This document shows, one piece after another, positions 13,825 to 20,790 of a stretch of 37,734 bases of DNA. The notes under the pieces are model-generated. The model saw only the letters and a program-made list of their open reading frames with translations, was not told the DNA's origin and did not search any database. The stretch comes from Acidobacteriota bacterium (GTDB lineage: Bacteria > Acidobacteriota > Terriglobia > Terriglobales > Acidobacteriaceae). The position numbers were made by a program, and so were the translations under genes. The stretch is taken from positions 1 through 37,734 of the forward strand of contig QIAH01000300.1 of assembly GCA_003225465.1 (NCBI GenBank). Reading direction: 5' to 3'. Numbering within the stretch: position 1 is the stretch's first letter; every line of letters begins with the position of its first letter.

Positions 13825-15621
13825 CTATGTTCTCACTTCCACTTGTTCGGGCGAGTTCTGCATGAGGTAGTCGCCGGTAGAACTCTTCACGCCGTACTGG
13901 TAGGGATCGTGATAGACGACTACATGCTTGCCGCCGAAGTTATCGAACGGCGGCGGCGATGGCATGATCCACTCCAGCGAGGTGCATTCCCAGGGATTGT
14001 CGGGAGCGGGAGCGCCTCGGAAACGGCTGTGGATCAGGTTGTATAAGAAGATCAATTGTGCGGCTCCGGTACACAGCGCGGCAATGGTGATGAAGCGGTG
14101 CACCGGGATGAGCGGTACCAGGAAGTCGTCGACGAAGGCCGAATAGCGTCGGACATTGCCAGCAAGTCCGAGATAATGGAAAGGCATGAAGATGCAGTAG
14201 GTCCCGATGAAGGTCAGCCAGAAATGCAGTTTGCCGAGGGACTCGTTCATCATGTGGCCGGTCATCTTCGGGAACCAGAAGTAGGTGCCGGCGAAGACGC
14301 CGAAAATGGCGGCCACACCCATCACCATGTGGAAGTGTCCGACGACGAAGTAGGTGGCATGGAGATAGATGTCGATCGATGGCTGCGCGAGGAAGAAGCC
14401 GCTGACGCCGCCGCTGACGAACATCGAAATGAAGCCGAGCGCGAACAGCGATGCCGCGGTGATGCGCAGGCGAGAACCGTACAGACTGCCGAGCCAGATC
14501 AGCGTCATGATGGTGGCCGGGATGGTGATGACCAGGGTCGGGAAAGAGAACATCAGGGAGGAGAACGGATTCATTCCGCTGACGAACATGTGGTGTCCCC
14601 AGACCATGTAGCTGAGGAATCCGATTCCCATCATGCAATAGATGACGACCTTGTGGCTGAGCAGAGGACGGCGCATGCTGTTGATCAGAATGTGGGACAC
14701 GATGCCGATTGCAGGCAAGATCGCGATGTAGACCTCGGGATGACCGAAGAACCAGAACAGATGCTGCCACAGAAGCGGCGATCCGCCGGAATGCGGCTGC
14801 AGACGATCGCTGATGACGAGTCCGGCAGGGATGAAGAAACTGGTGCCGGCGACGCGATCGAGGATGAGAAGCAGACATGCAGGCAGCAGGACGGCGAAGG
14901 CCAGGAGGGCGATGCAGGATGTGATGAACCAAGCCCAGGTGCAGATGGGCATGCGCGAGAGCGTCATGCCCCTGGTTCGGAGGTCGAGTGTGGTGGCGAT
15001 GAAATTCAGCGCCCCTAGCAGCGAGGCGATGCAGAAAACGAAAATTGAAAGTCCCCAGAGAGTCTGACCGAAACCCTGGCCGGGACCGGCATCTGCTCCG
15101 ACAGCGCTAAGTGGAGCATAGGAAGTCCAGCCAGCGATCGGCGGGCCATCGCCCACGAAGAAGGCCGCGATCAGGATGCAGAAGGCCAGGAAGGTGGTCC
15201 AGAACGACATCATGTTGAAACGTGGGAACGCCATATCTTCCGCGCCGATCTGGATGGGGAGGAAATAGTTTCCGAAGGCTGCAAAGGGCGCATTGGTGAG
15301 CACGAAGAACACCATCAACGTGCCGTGCATGGTGAGCAGGGAGAGGTAATACTCAGGCGTCATGACGCCACCGGGGGCGCCGACCTTGGAGAGCAATCCG
15401 AGGCCCGGGATAGGCCAATTCGGCCAGACCAGGTGAATGCGCATCAGCCAGGAGAGGACCATGCCGATGAACACAGCGACGAGGGCAAGCGCGTAGTACT
15501 GCTTTCCGATCATTTTGTGGTCGAGACTGAAGACGTATTTGCGGATGAAGCCTTGTGGCGGCTGATGGTGGTGGACTACGTCGGCTGTTGTTGGGACTGC
15601 CTGAACTACACGGTCTGACAT
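13825..15621 (-). CDS. coxA: Cytochrome c oxidase subunit I (haem-copper, A-type)
   Basis: 598-residue catalytic subunit that reduces O2 and pumps protons in the inner membrane. Visible ligands: low-spin haem His H99 (LLTMHGTLMVFF), CuB His H294 in FFGHPEVYIA with E296 and the cross-linking Y298, CuB pair H343/H344 (WGHHMF), and H429/H431 (VGHFHM) for the high-spin haem and low-spin haem. The D-channel entrance is kept (GAEDMAFPRFN, D129 and N136). At the K-channel, where IPTGIK or IPSAVK is usual, the sequence reads TIPATIMTLIW, so the lysine position is M372 (codon at 14506-14508). ATG 15621 is chosen from the family N-terminus and AAGGGTG upstream; a longer frame to 15786 overlaps coxB and is rejected. 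It lies 56 bases after coxB. Confidence 0.93.
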   Translation of the reverse strand: MSDRVVQAVPTTADVVHHHQPPQGFIRKYVFSLDHKMIGKQYYALALVAVFIGMVLSWLMRIHLVWPNWPIPGLGLLSKVGAPGGVMTPEYYLSLLTMHGTLMVFFVLTNAPFAAFGNYFLPIQIGAEDMAFPRFNMMSFWTTFLAFCILIAAFFVGDGPPIAGWTSYAPLSAVGADAGPGQGFGQTLWGLSIFVFCIASLLGALNFIATTLDLRTRGMTLSRMPICTWAWFITSCIALLAFAVLLPACLLLILDRVAGTSFFIPAGLVISDRLQPHSGGSPLLWQHLFWFFGHPEVYIAILPAIGIVSHILINSMRRPLLSHKVVIYCMMGIGFLSYMVWGHHMFVSGMNPFSSLMFSFPTLVITIPATIMTLIWLGSLYGSRLRITAASLFALGFISMFVSGGVSGFFLAQPSIDIYLHATYFVVGHFHMVMGVAAIFGVFAGTYFWFPKMTGHMMNESLGKLHFWLTFIGTYCIFMPFHYLGLAGNVRRYSAFVDDFLVPLIPVHRFITIAALCTGAAQLIFLYNLIHSRFRGAPAPDNPWECTSLEWIMPSPPPFDNFGGKHVVVYHDPYQYGVKSSTGDYLMQNSPEQVEVRT

Positions 15622-15677
15622 GTGTTCACCCTTTGTAACAAACCGCCCAAACATAGCGCGAGCGGGTTGAACGGGAT

Positions 15678-16502
15678 CTATTGTTCCGAAGCCTTCTGCT
15701 TCATCCAGGCGTCGAAATCTTCCTGCGACAACACGTTCAGATACGCCTTCATGTTGTAGTGACCGAGACCACACAGCTGCGTACACACGATTTCGTACTT
15801 GCCGACCTTGGTGGCAGTGAAATGGACGGAGAGGTCGAGGCCGGGAACGAAATCCTGCTGGATGCGCAATTCCCGGACATAAAACGAGTGGCCAACATCT
15901 TTGGCGTGCATCATGAGGTGCACTTCGCGATTGATGGGAATGGCGAGTTCGCCGGTAACGATGTCATCTCGGGAATCGACGTCGTTGGCCGGATCGAGTC
16001 CAAAGAAGTTCGAATTGCCTTCATCGATCTTGTCGGGATGGAGGGCGCCGAATTTTCCGTCGGCGCCGGGATAACGGAAATAGAAGGCGAACTGTCCGGC
16101 TTGGGCCTGAACTTGGATGGCGTCGGGCTTGGCAGGTGTGAAGTAGACGGCTGCCCAGGCTTTCTGACCGAGGATGCCGAGCGCCAACATTTCGGTCCCG
16201 ACCAGCACCAGGGCGGCGATCACGAGGCCCTTTGCGCCTCCGGGGAAGGTTTTGATTTCGGCATTGGCCTGGCGATTGGAAAACTTCCAGACGAAAAACG
16301 CGAGCACGAACTGAGCGGCCAGGAAGGAGAGGCCGGCTTCGACCATGGTGTCGGAGAGTTGGTCGTCGATGGCATGGCCGTGAGTGGAGATGTCCTCCGG
16401 CAGCGCGAACGAGATGCCGGAGCCGAACCAGCTATGGGTGATGATGGGAATCGCCGATAACAGCGCAATCACGAAAACGATCACTGCGAATAGCTTGCCC
16501 AT
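15678..16502 (-). CDS. coxB: Cytochrome c oxidase subunit II with CuA site
   Basis: 274-residue subunit II that accepts electrons from cytochrome c or a cupredoxin at the periplasmic CuA centre. It has an N-terminal hydrophobic segment (4-22) and two further helices (about 56-73 and 92-113), then a cupredoxin domain. CuA ligands are H205 (DVGHSFYV), C240, C244, H248 and M251 in CTQLCGLGHYNM. The residue between the cysteines that is commonly Glu (CxExC, also a Mg ligand) is Gln, Q242. A long acidic insertion (about 146-180, PGADGKFG ... DPANDVDSRDD) precedes the His ligand. No fused cytochrome c domain is present. ATG 16502 is preceded by GAGG at suitable spacing. Confidence 0.92.
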   Translation of the reverse strand: MGKLFAVIVFVIALLSAIPIITHSWFGSGISFALPEDISTHGHAIDDQLSDTMVEAGLSFLAAQFVLAFFVWKFSNRQANAEIKTFPGGAKGLVIAALVLVGTEMLALGILGQKAWAAVYFTPAKPDAIQVQAQAGQFAFYFRYPGADGKFGALHPDKIDEGNSNFFGLDPANDVDSRDDIVTGELAIPINREVHLMMHAKDVGHSFYVRELRIQQDFVPGLDLSVHFTATKVGKYEIVCTQLCGLGHYNMKAYLNVLSQEDFDAWMKQKASEQ

Positions 16503-16591
16503 TCCGCCTCGCAATCGTCCGGGCCAGCACCCGGTTTTGTGCAGAGAGGAGGCCGGCGCGAAGCCGGACACTCCTCGAGCCTACGGCACGG

Positions 16592-17296
16592 CTAGTACGG
16601 CTTCGCCTTGAAGGTGAAGTCCACATTTTTGGTTTCGCTGCCGGAGATGGTCACGTCCTGCGTCTGAGTCCCGTAATCCTCCTGCCAGGCGGTGATGGTG
16701 TACTTGCCCGGAGGCAGCTTCGGCAACGAGAAAGTGCCATTGTCCGAGGAGATCGCATAGTGCGAAGTCTTCAGGACGGCGAAATAACCGTGCATCCAGG
16801 GATGGACATTGCATTTCACGGGAACGAATTCTTCCTTATCGAACTTTTCGGATAGAGGAGGAGTTCCCGGGGGCTGGGACTTATTCCATTCGCGATTGAC
16901 CTTGGCAAGCGGGTGAATGTTATGCGAGGTCTGATCGGCGTTGACGACCTTGAGTTCCTGGCCCGTGCGCATGGCAAGAACGTGCGGAATGTATTGGCAT
17001 CCCTTTTGAGTGAAGGTGACGGCTTGAGCAGGCGCGGAAGACTCGTCGGGAGCGCCGGCAGAGATGTAGACGACCACGTTCGCGAGAGTGTTGTTCGCAC
17101 CAGTGACGACGGTCTCAGTCGTGACGGGAGTCGTATGCTGCTTGGCGCAGCTCGGCTCCTTGGACATGTCGATGGGTTTCTGCTTGGCGGGCGTTCCTGT
17201 GTAAGTGATTTTTCCACTTACCGTGCCAGCACCAAACGAGAGTGCCGGGGAAACCATAAACGCAAGAAGAGCCACAAATACCAGCTTGGTACGCAT
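16592..17296 (-). CDS. Periplasmic cupredoxin-like protein with C-terminal carboxypeptidase-regulatory-like domain
   Basis: 234-residue exported protein: signal peptide about 1-23 (LVFVALLAFMVSPALSFGAG), then a cupredoxin-like domain and a C-terminal beta domain (about 180-232, NGTFSLPKLPPGKYTITAWQ) of carboxypeptidase-regulatory type. Candidate type I copper ligands are H125 or H128 (SHNIH), C162, H165 and M168 in VKCNVHPWMHGYF. Two more cysteines (C50, C100) may form a disulfide. Lying between the diheme cytochrome c and coxB genes, it is a good candidate for an electron carrier to CuA or a copper delivery protein; the sequence alone does not decide. The start is supported by GGAGGGAGAG upstream. 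Confidence 0.75.
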   Translation of the reverse strand: MRTKLVFVALLAFMVSPALSFGAGTVSGKITYTGTPAKQKPIDMSKEPSCAKQHTTPVTTETVVTGANNTLANVVVYISAGAPDESSAPAQAVTFTQKGCQYIPHVLAMRTGQELKVVNADQTSHNIHPLAKVNREWNKSQPPGTPPLSEKFDKEEFVPVKCNVHPWMHGYFAVLKTSHYAISSDNGTFSLPKLPPGKYTITAWQEDYGTQTQDVTISGSETKNVDFTFKAKPY

Positions 17297-17334
17297 CCGA
17301 TTCTCTCCCTCCTGAACTGCAAATCGCAGAAGAA

Positions 17335-18207
17335 CTAGTTACCGCTGCCCGAACCCTTGTTTTCCGGCTGGGCAGGCGGGTTGGCATCAGGCGCCTTGGT
17401 GGGAATTTTTCCCCCGGCCGCCTTCAACACTTCGTTTTCCCTGCTGTGGCGATTGGTCTGAAGTGTGCGCAAAAAGTGAACAAGATCCCAGGCGTCATTG
17501 GGCTGAATCACGTCGGCGAAGGAGGGCATCGGGGTTCCATCCAGGCCGGTCATGAAGATGCGATAGACGTCCTGGTTGGTGACTCCGCACTTGAAGCGCG
17601 AATCATCCCCGCCCGCGGCGAAGTTGTACGGGCGGATGGGATTGTCTTTGCTATCGGTAAGAGTAGCGGCGGAAGGACCGTCGCCTCTTCCCTGCTGGCC
17701 GTGACATTTCCAGCACTCCATCTTTTGGAAAAGTTCTGCGCCGTGCGTGATGCTCTCCATCGTCACCGGAGGCTCGGCAGGAACCTTGATGGGATCGCCG
17801 GCTTTTTCAGCCTGCCAGCGAGGCGAGAAGGTTTTGATAAAAGCCACCAAATCGATGCGGTTCTGATCGGTGAGCGCATCCCAATGGGGCATGTTCGAAT
17901 TGGTGAAGCCGCGGCCAACCGAGTTGTAGAGGTCCTGATCGGTGGGAAGAGTGCCGGTGGGGGTGGAGCGGCATTTGAAAGTGGCGGCGGTGAAGTCCCT
18001 TGGTTTGGGGTCAATCCATTGGGCATTTTCGCCATTGCCGTCGCCCAGAGGACCGTGGCAGCCGATGCAGTACCGGCGATAATGCTTTTTGCCTTCGGTG
18101 GCATGGCCAGTGAGGTTTCCCACATGCGCTTCCTGCGCGAGGCACGACACTGCCATGGCGAGCATCAGCGCACAATTCGCTGCTAACCGCTTCGAGGCTG
18201 ATTTCAT
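17335..18207 (-). CDS. Diheme cytochrome c, periplasmic
   Basis: 290-residue exported protein with a signal peptide (CALMLAMAVSCLAQ, about 12-25) and two class I cytochrome c domains. Domain 1: CIGCH at 47-51, the typical PKPRDFT segment, and a likely Met ligand M106 (NSNMPHW). Domain 2: CWKCH at 165-169, with M227 (GTPMPSF) as the likely ligand. A Pro/Asn/Gly-rich tail follows. It is the first gene of the oxidase operon and probably delivers electrons to the cupredoxin or directly to CuA. No bc1 or alternative complex III gene is present in this window. The start ATG 18207 has only a weak GGGTGA upstream. Confidence 0.88.
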   Translation of the reverse strand: MKSASKRLAANCALMLAMAVSCLAQEAHVGNLTGHATEGKKHYRRYCIGCHGPLGDGNGENAQWIDPKPRDFTAATFKCRSTPTGTLPTDQDLYNSVGRGFTNSNMPHWDALTDQNRIDLVAFIKTFSPRWQAEKAGDPIKVPAEPPVTMESITHGAELFQKMECWKCHGQQGRGDGPSAATLTDSKDNPIRPYNFAAGGDDSRFKCGVTNQDVYRIFMTGLDGTPMPSFADVIQPNDAWDLVHFLRTLQTNRHSRENEVLKAAGGKIPTKAPDANPPAQPENKGSGSGN

Positions 18208-18405
18208 ACGGGTTCACCCATCGAAAACGTTGTGAGGCAAGAGGAAATGCCTGCCAGTTCACTGCCAGTGCTATCCGCACTCAAGCATCGCGAAAATCTG
18301 CTGTTAAACCCCAACGCCCACGGCGGACTGAGTTCCGCGCGTTTGACAGCGACCCCAAACGGTTGCCGATACTATCGCTGGACGCGCGGAAATGCAATGC
18401 AATTT

Positions 18406-18433
18406 TTACAAGTAGTTTACAACTTTCTTACAA
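18406..18433 (-). promoter_or_regulatory. Triple 11-bp-phased TTACAA (TTGTAA) elements upstream of the cytochrome/oxidase operon
   Basis: TTACAA occurs at 18406, 18417 and 18428 on the plus strand, at exactly 11-base spacing; in the direction of the operon it reads TTGTAA three times. They lie about 200-226 bases upstream of the diheme cytochrome start, in a 268-base gap without a gene. Exact helical phasing of direct repeats is typical of OmpR/PhoB-type response-regulator sites. The factor is unknown. Confidence 0.55.
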
Positions 18434-18475
18434 AGTATCGGCTCCCGCTATTTTCGGAGGTCCGAGCCATACCGG

Positions 18476-19750
18476 TTAGTTGAGACGCATGGCCCGGAAT
18501 TCGGTCGCCGGATCCAGGGAGCAACGGTTCACGAACGCCTCATCGGGCAAACCTCCCTCGACCCATTGGCGGATGTCGGAAAGGGTGGCGGCCGCGACAC
18601 CTCCCCGGGCACCGAGGAAGACGACGACAACTCCTTCCACTTCGGTCTGTGACTCTGAAACCGTGCGATAGCGACTTTGGAAGATACGCTTGGCATAACC
18701 CAGCTTGGCGTCTTGACTCGCCATGTCGGAGAGAAGGCCGCGGGGTTGGGCGTAGACGAACAGGACCTTCTTCCCTTTCAGACGAACCCAGTCGCCCGAG
18801 AAAACTGTGACGTCCTCGCGGCTCACCGAGAAGCCCAGATCGCGCTGGGCGCCGGTTGAGGCGGCTTGGGAACTGCCTGGAGAAGTATCGGGTGCTTTCG
18901 CGACGAGACCATCGGGAAGCGCCAATTCATCAGCCTGGATGTATGCGGTGGTGTCCGGTGCGAGGCGGACCTGGGCCCAGCCCGATTGGAGATCGATGAC
19001 TTCAAATTCGTCTTCTGCCTGTGCGCGAAAGAGCACCGGACCGCCAAAGTTCTGTCGGGACATCACACCGACGCCGGAATGTTTTATGGAGGCCAGTCTG
19101 GAGGCGTTGGCAGGCTTGCGGTCAGAGGCTTTGAGTTGCTCGATCTGGGCCTGCAGCGTAGCCGTCTTCTCCCGCACTGCTTGCCTTTGAGTCAGAATTG
19201 CATCCAATTGCTCTTGTGAAGCTGGCGCGGGTTTGGAGGGTCTGTCTGGGAACTTGGCCGCCGTGGTTGGGCTTGCATGCGACGTTGGAGCTGAAGTGGC
19301 AACTGTGGACGTTGCAGTGGATCCTCCGAGCGCTCGCTGCAGGCGATCAAGCAAATCGGATTCGAGCCGACCATTCGAGGGAAGAGACCGGTACTCGGAG
19401 CGGGCAGGATTGGGGTCAGCATACCAGGCGCTGATCATCGCTTCGACGCTGATGGCAGTCGTGTTCGGGTCGACCGGCCGGAGGTGGACCCGATATTGAT
19501 AGTAGGGCCGCTCGAGGCGCTCGAGTTGGGTCGAGGTTGCGGTCACGAAGCCGTCCACGATGGGCAGCTTGCCGCCGCCGAAACCGCCGATTTGCTGGAG
19601 TGCTTTCTGCATAACGTCGACAGAACAGGAGAACGTGCGCTCTACTGCCGGACTGCTGTCGGCCTGCGCCCAAGCTTGACCGACCAGCAACAAGCTCACA
19701 AAGAACAAGGCAAAGGCGCGAGCCGAAATAGGAAGACACGATCGCGTCAT
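18476..19750 (-). CDS. Exported SH3-like-domain protein of unknown function
   Basis: 424-residue protein: signal peptide (ARAFALFFVSLLLVGQAWAQ, about 10-29), an N-terminal beta domain (about 35-130), a Ser/Thr/Pro/Ala-rich linker, a helical coiled segment (QEQLDAILTQRQAVREKTAT) and an SH3b-like domain around SRQNFGGPVLFRAQAEDEFE and LQSGWAQVRLAPDTTAYIQA. The C-terminal domain is not recognised. ATG 19750 overlaps the stop of the upstream gene by four bases (ATGA), so the two are coupled. Both proteins of the pair share the layout N-terminal domain - coiled segment - SH3-like domain and may act together in the periplasm, perhaps at peptidoglycan; this is inferred. Confidence 0.65.
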   Translation of the reverse strand: MTRSCLPISARAFALFFVSLLLVGQAWAQADSSPAVERTFSCSVDVMQKALQQIGGFGGGKLPIVDGFVTATSTQLERLERPYYQYRVHLRPVDPNTTAISVEAMISAWYADPNPARSEYRSLPSNGRLESDLLDRLQRALGGSTATSTVATSAPTSHASPTTAAKFPDRPSKPAPASQEQLDAILTQRQAVREKTATLQAQIEQLKASDRKPANASRLASIKHSGVGVMSRQNFGGPVLFRAQAEDEFEVIDLQSGWAQVRLAPDTTAYIQADELALPDGLVAKAPDTSPGSSQAASTGAQRDLGFSVSREDVTVFSGDWVRLKGKKVLFVYAQPRGLLSDMASQDAKLGYAKRIFQSRYRTVSESQTEVEGVVVVFLGARGGVAAATLSDIRQWVEGGLPDEAFVNRCSLDPATEFRAMRLN

Positions 19751-20748
19751 GGCTGGACCTCCAGAAACGCATGCGAGATCCATCCTTCTTTGCCGTCCTC
19801 GGAGCGCACCTGGTACCAGTAGGCGCTCTTGGCGAGGACCGTGACTTCCTGCCCCTTGGTCAAGGCCTCCACAACCCGGGCATGGGCGTACGGCAAATTC
19901 TTAAGTTCTGCGCGGTCGGCCTTAACCCGCACAAATTCTGAAGTGCGAAGCTGGCGTGCCCGCGCTTCCAACTGGTCGAGATTGGCGGACTCGGAAGCCA
20001 GCAGCGTTCTTTGTTCGCCAATGACACGCTGTAGATCAGCGAGCTTTGCAGAGTCGACCACCTCTACCGGTGCAGATCCGGAAGCTGGAGCCGGCTTGAC
20101 CGTGGGCGGCTCGTTCTCCGGCGGCGCTGCGTCGGATCGCGATGAACTCTCATGCCCAGGAGTGAATTGCTCTCCGGCGGCCAATTGCGTCTGGAGTTGG
20201 TCACGATCCTTCAGCCGCTTGCCAATTTCGCCAAACTCGCATGTCTCGACGTAGCCGTCAGAGGGATGTCCATGATGGCGCGCGTTTTCGATGAACACCG
20301 CGTCGATGAACAGGCGCGTGGAGTTCGGACTAAGCTCCTGCACCACGTACCTGACGGCAACGGTGCCGACGTCGTTGCTGTTCAGAAAATGCGAGGGCGA
20401 GAGCGTCTTGGCGCGGACCTTATAGAGGACCTTGCCAGGACCGGACCACGCCGGAAACAGCTGGGACTTTTCTTCGAATTGGGCGCCGTTGAGCTGCTCC
20501 TCGTCGCGATATTCGAATGTTCCCTTGATCGAGCCGCTGTGAGCCACATCGCTGACTGCGCTCAGGACTTCGGCGAATGGCTTATCCAGATCGATGGAAA
20601 AGCTGGCGCCGGCAGTATCACGAGACCGCGAGTAGCACAGATTGCATAGAAAGAGAATTGAGAGGCAGGCGGCACACGCAAGCCGGAATCCCGTGGCTTT
20701 TGAATTTCGAGCGCGTGCGAAGACCCGCTCTAAAACAGCTTCAGGCAT
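19747..20748 (-). CDS. Exported protein with C-terminal SH3-like domain
   Basis: About 333 residues: a hydrophobic N-terminal segment with cysteines (LACAACLSILFLCNLCYS, about 23-40), a beta-rich domain with a lipid- or START-like look (FSIDLDKPFAEVLSAVSDVA ... GTVAVRYVVQELSPNSTRLF), a Pro-rich linker, a coiled coil (about 235-270, LADLQRVIGEQRTLLASESA) and a C-terminal bacterial SH3 domain (ALTKGQEVTVLAKSAYWYQV, then GKEGWISHAFLEV). The start is uncertain: ATG 20748 is used, a TTG at 20772 would add eight residues, and neither has a good ribosome site. The upstream barrel-cytochrome gene ends 42 bases away, so the three genes may form one transcription unit. Confidence 0.65.
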   Translation of the reverse strand: MPEAVLERVFARARNSKATGFRLACAACLSILFLCNLCYSRSRDTAGASFSIDLDKPFAEVLSAVSDVAHSGSIKGTFEYRDEEQLNGAQFEEKSQLFPAWSGPGKVLYKVRAKTLSPSHFLNSNDVGTVAVRYVVQELSPNSTRLFIDAVFIENARHHGHPSDGYVETCEFGEIGKRLKDRDQLQTQLAAGEQFTPGHESSSRSDAAPPENEPPTVKPAPASGSAPVEVVDSAKLADLQRVIGEQRTLLASESANLDQLEARARQLRTSEFVRVKADRAELKNLPYAHARVVEALTKGQEVTVLAKSAYWYQVRSEDGKEGWISHAFLEVQP

Positions 20749-20790
20749 GCGAAATAGCTTAAACCCTAGCAAGCAAAATCAAAATCACCA

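Noticed and set aside
14056-15018. Long plus-strand frame of 320 codons opposite coxA
   Set aside because: It lies entirely antisense to a certain coxA gene, has an Asp/Glu/His/Arg-rich composition typical of reverse reading of GC-rich genes, and shows no domain or ribosome site.
13825-15786. Longer 653-codon version of coxA
   Set aside because: The extra N-terminal part overlaps the coxB 3' end and is not like any subunit I; ATG 15621 has a good ribosome site and the usual N-terminus.
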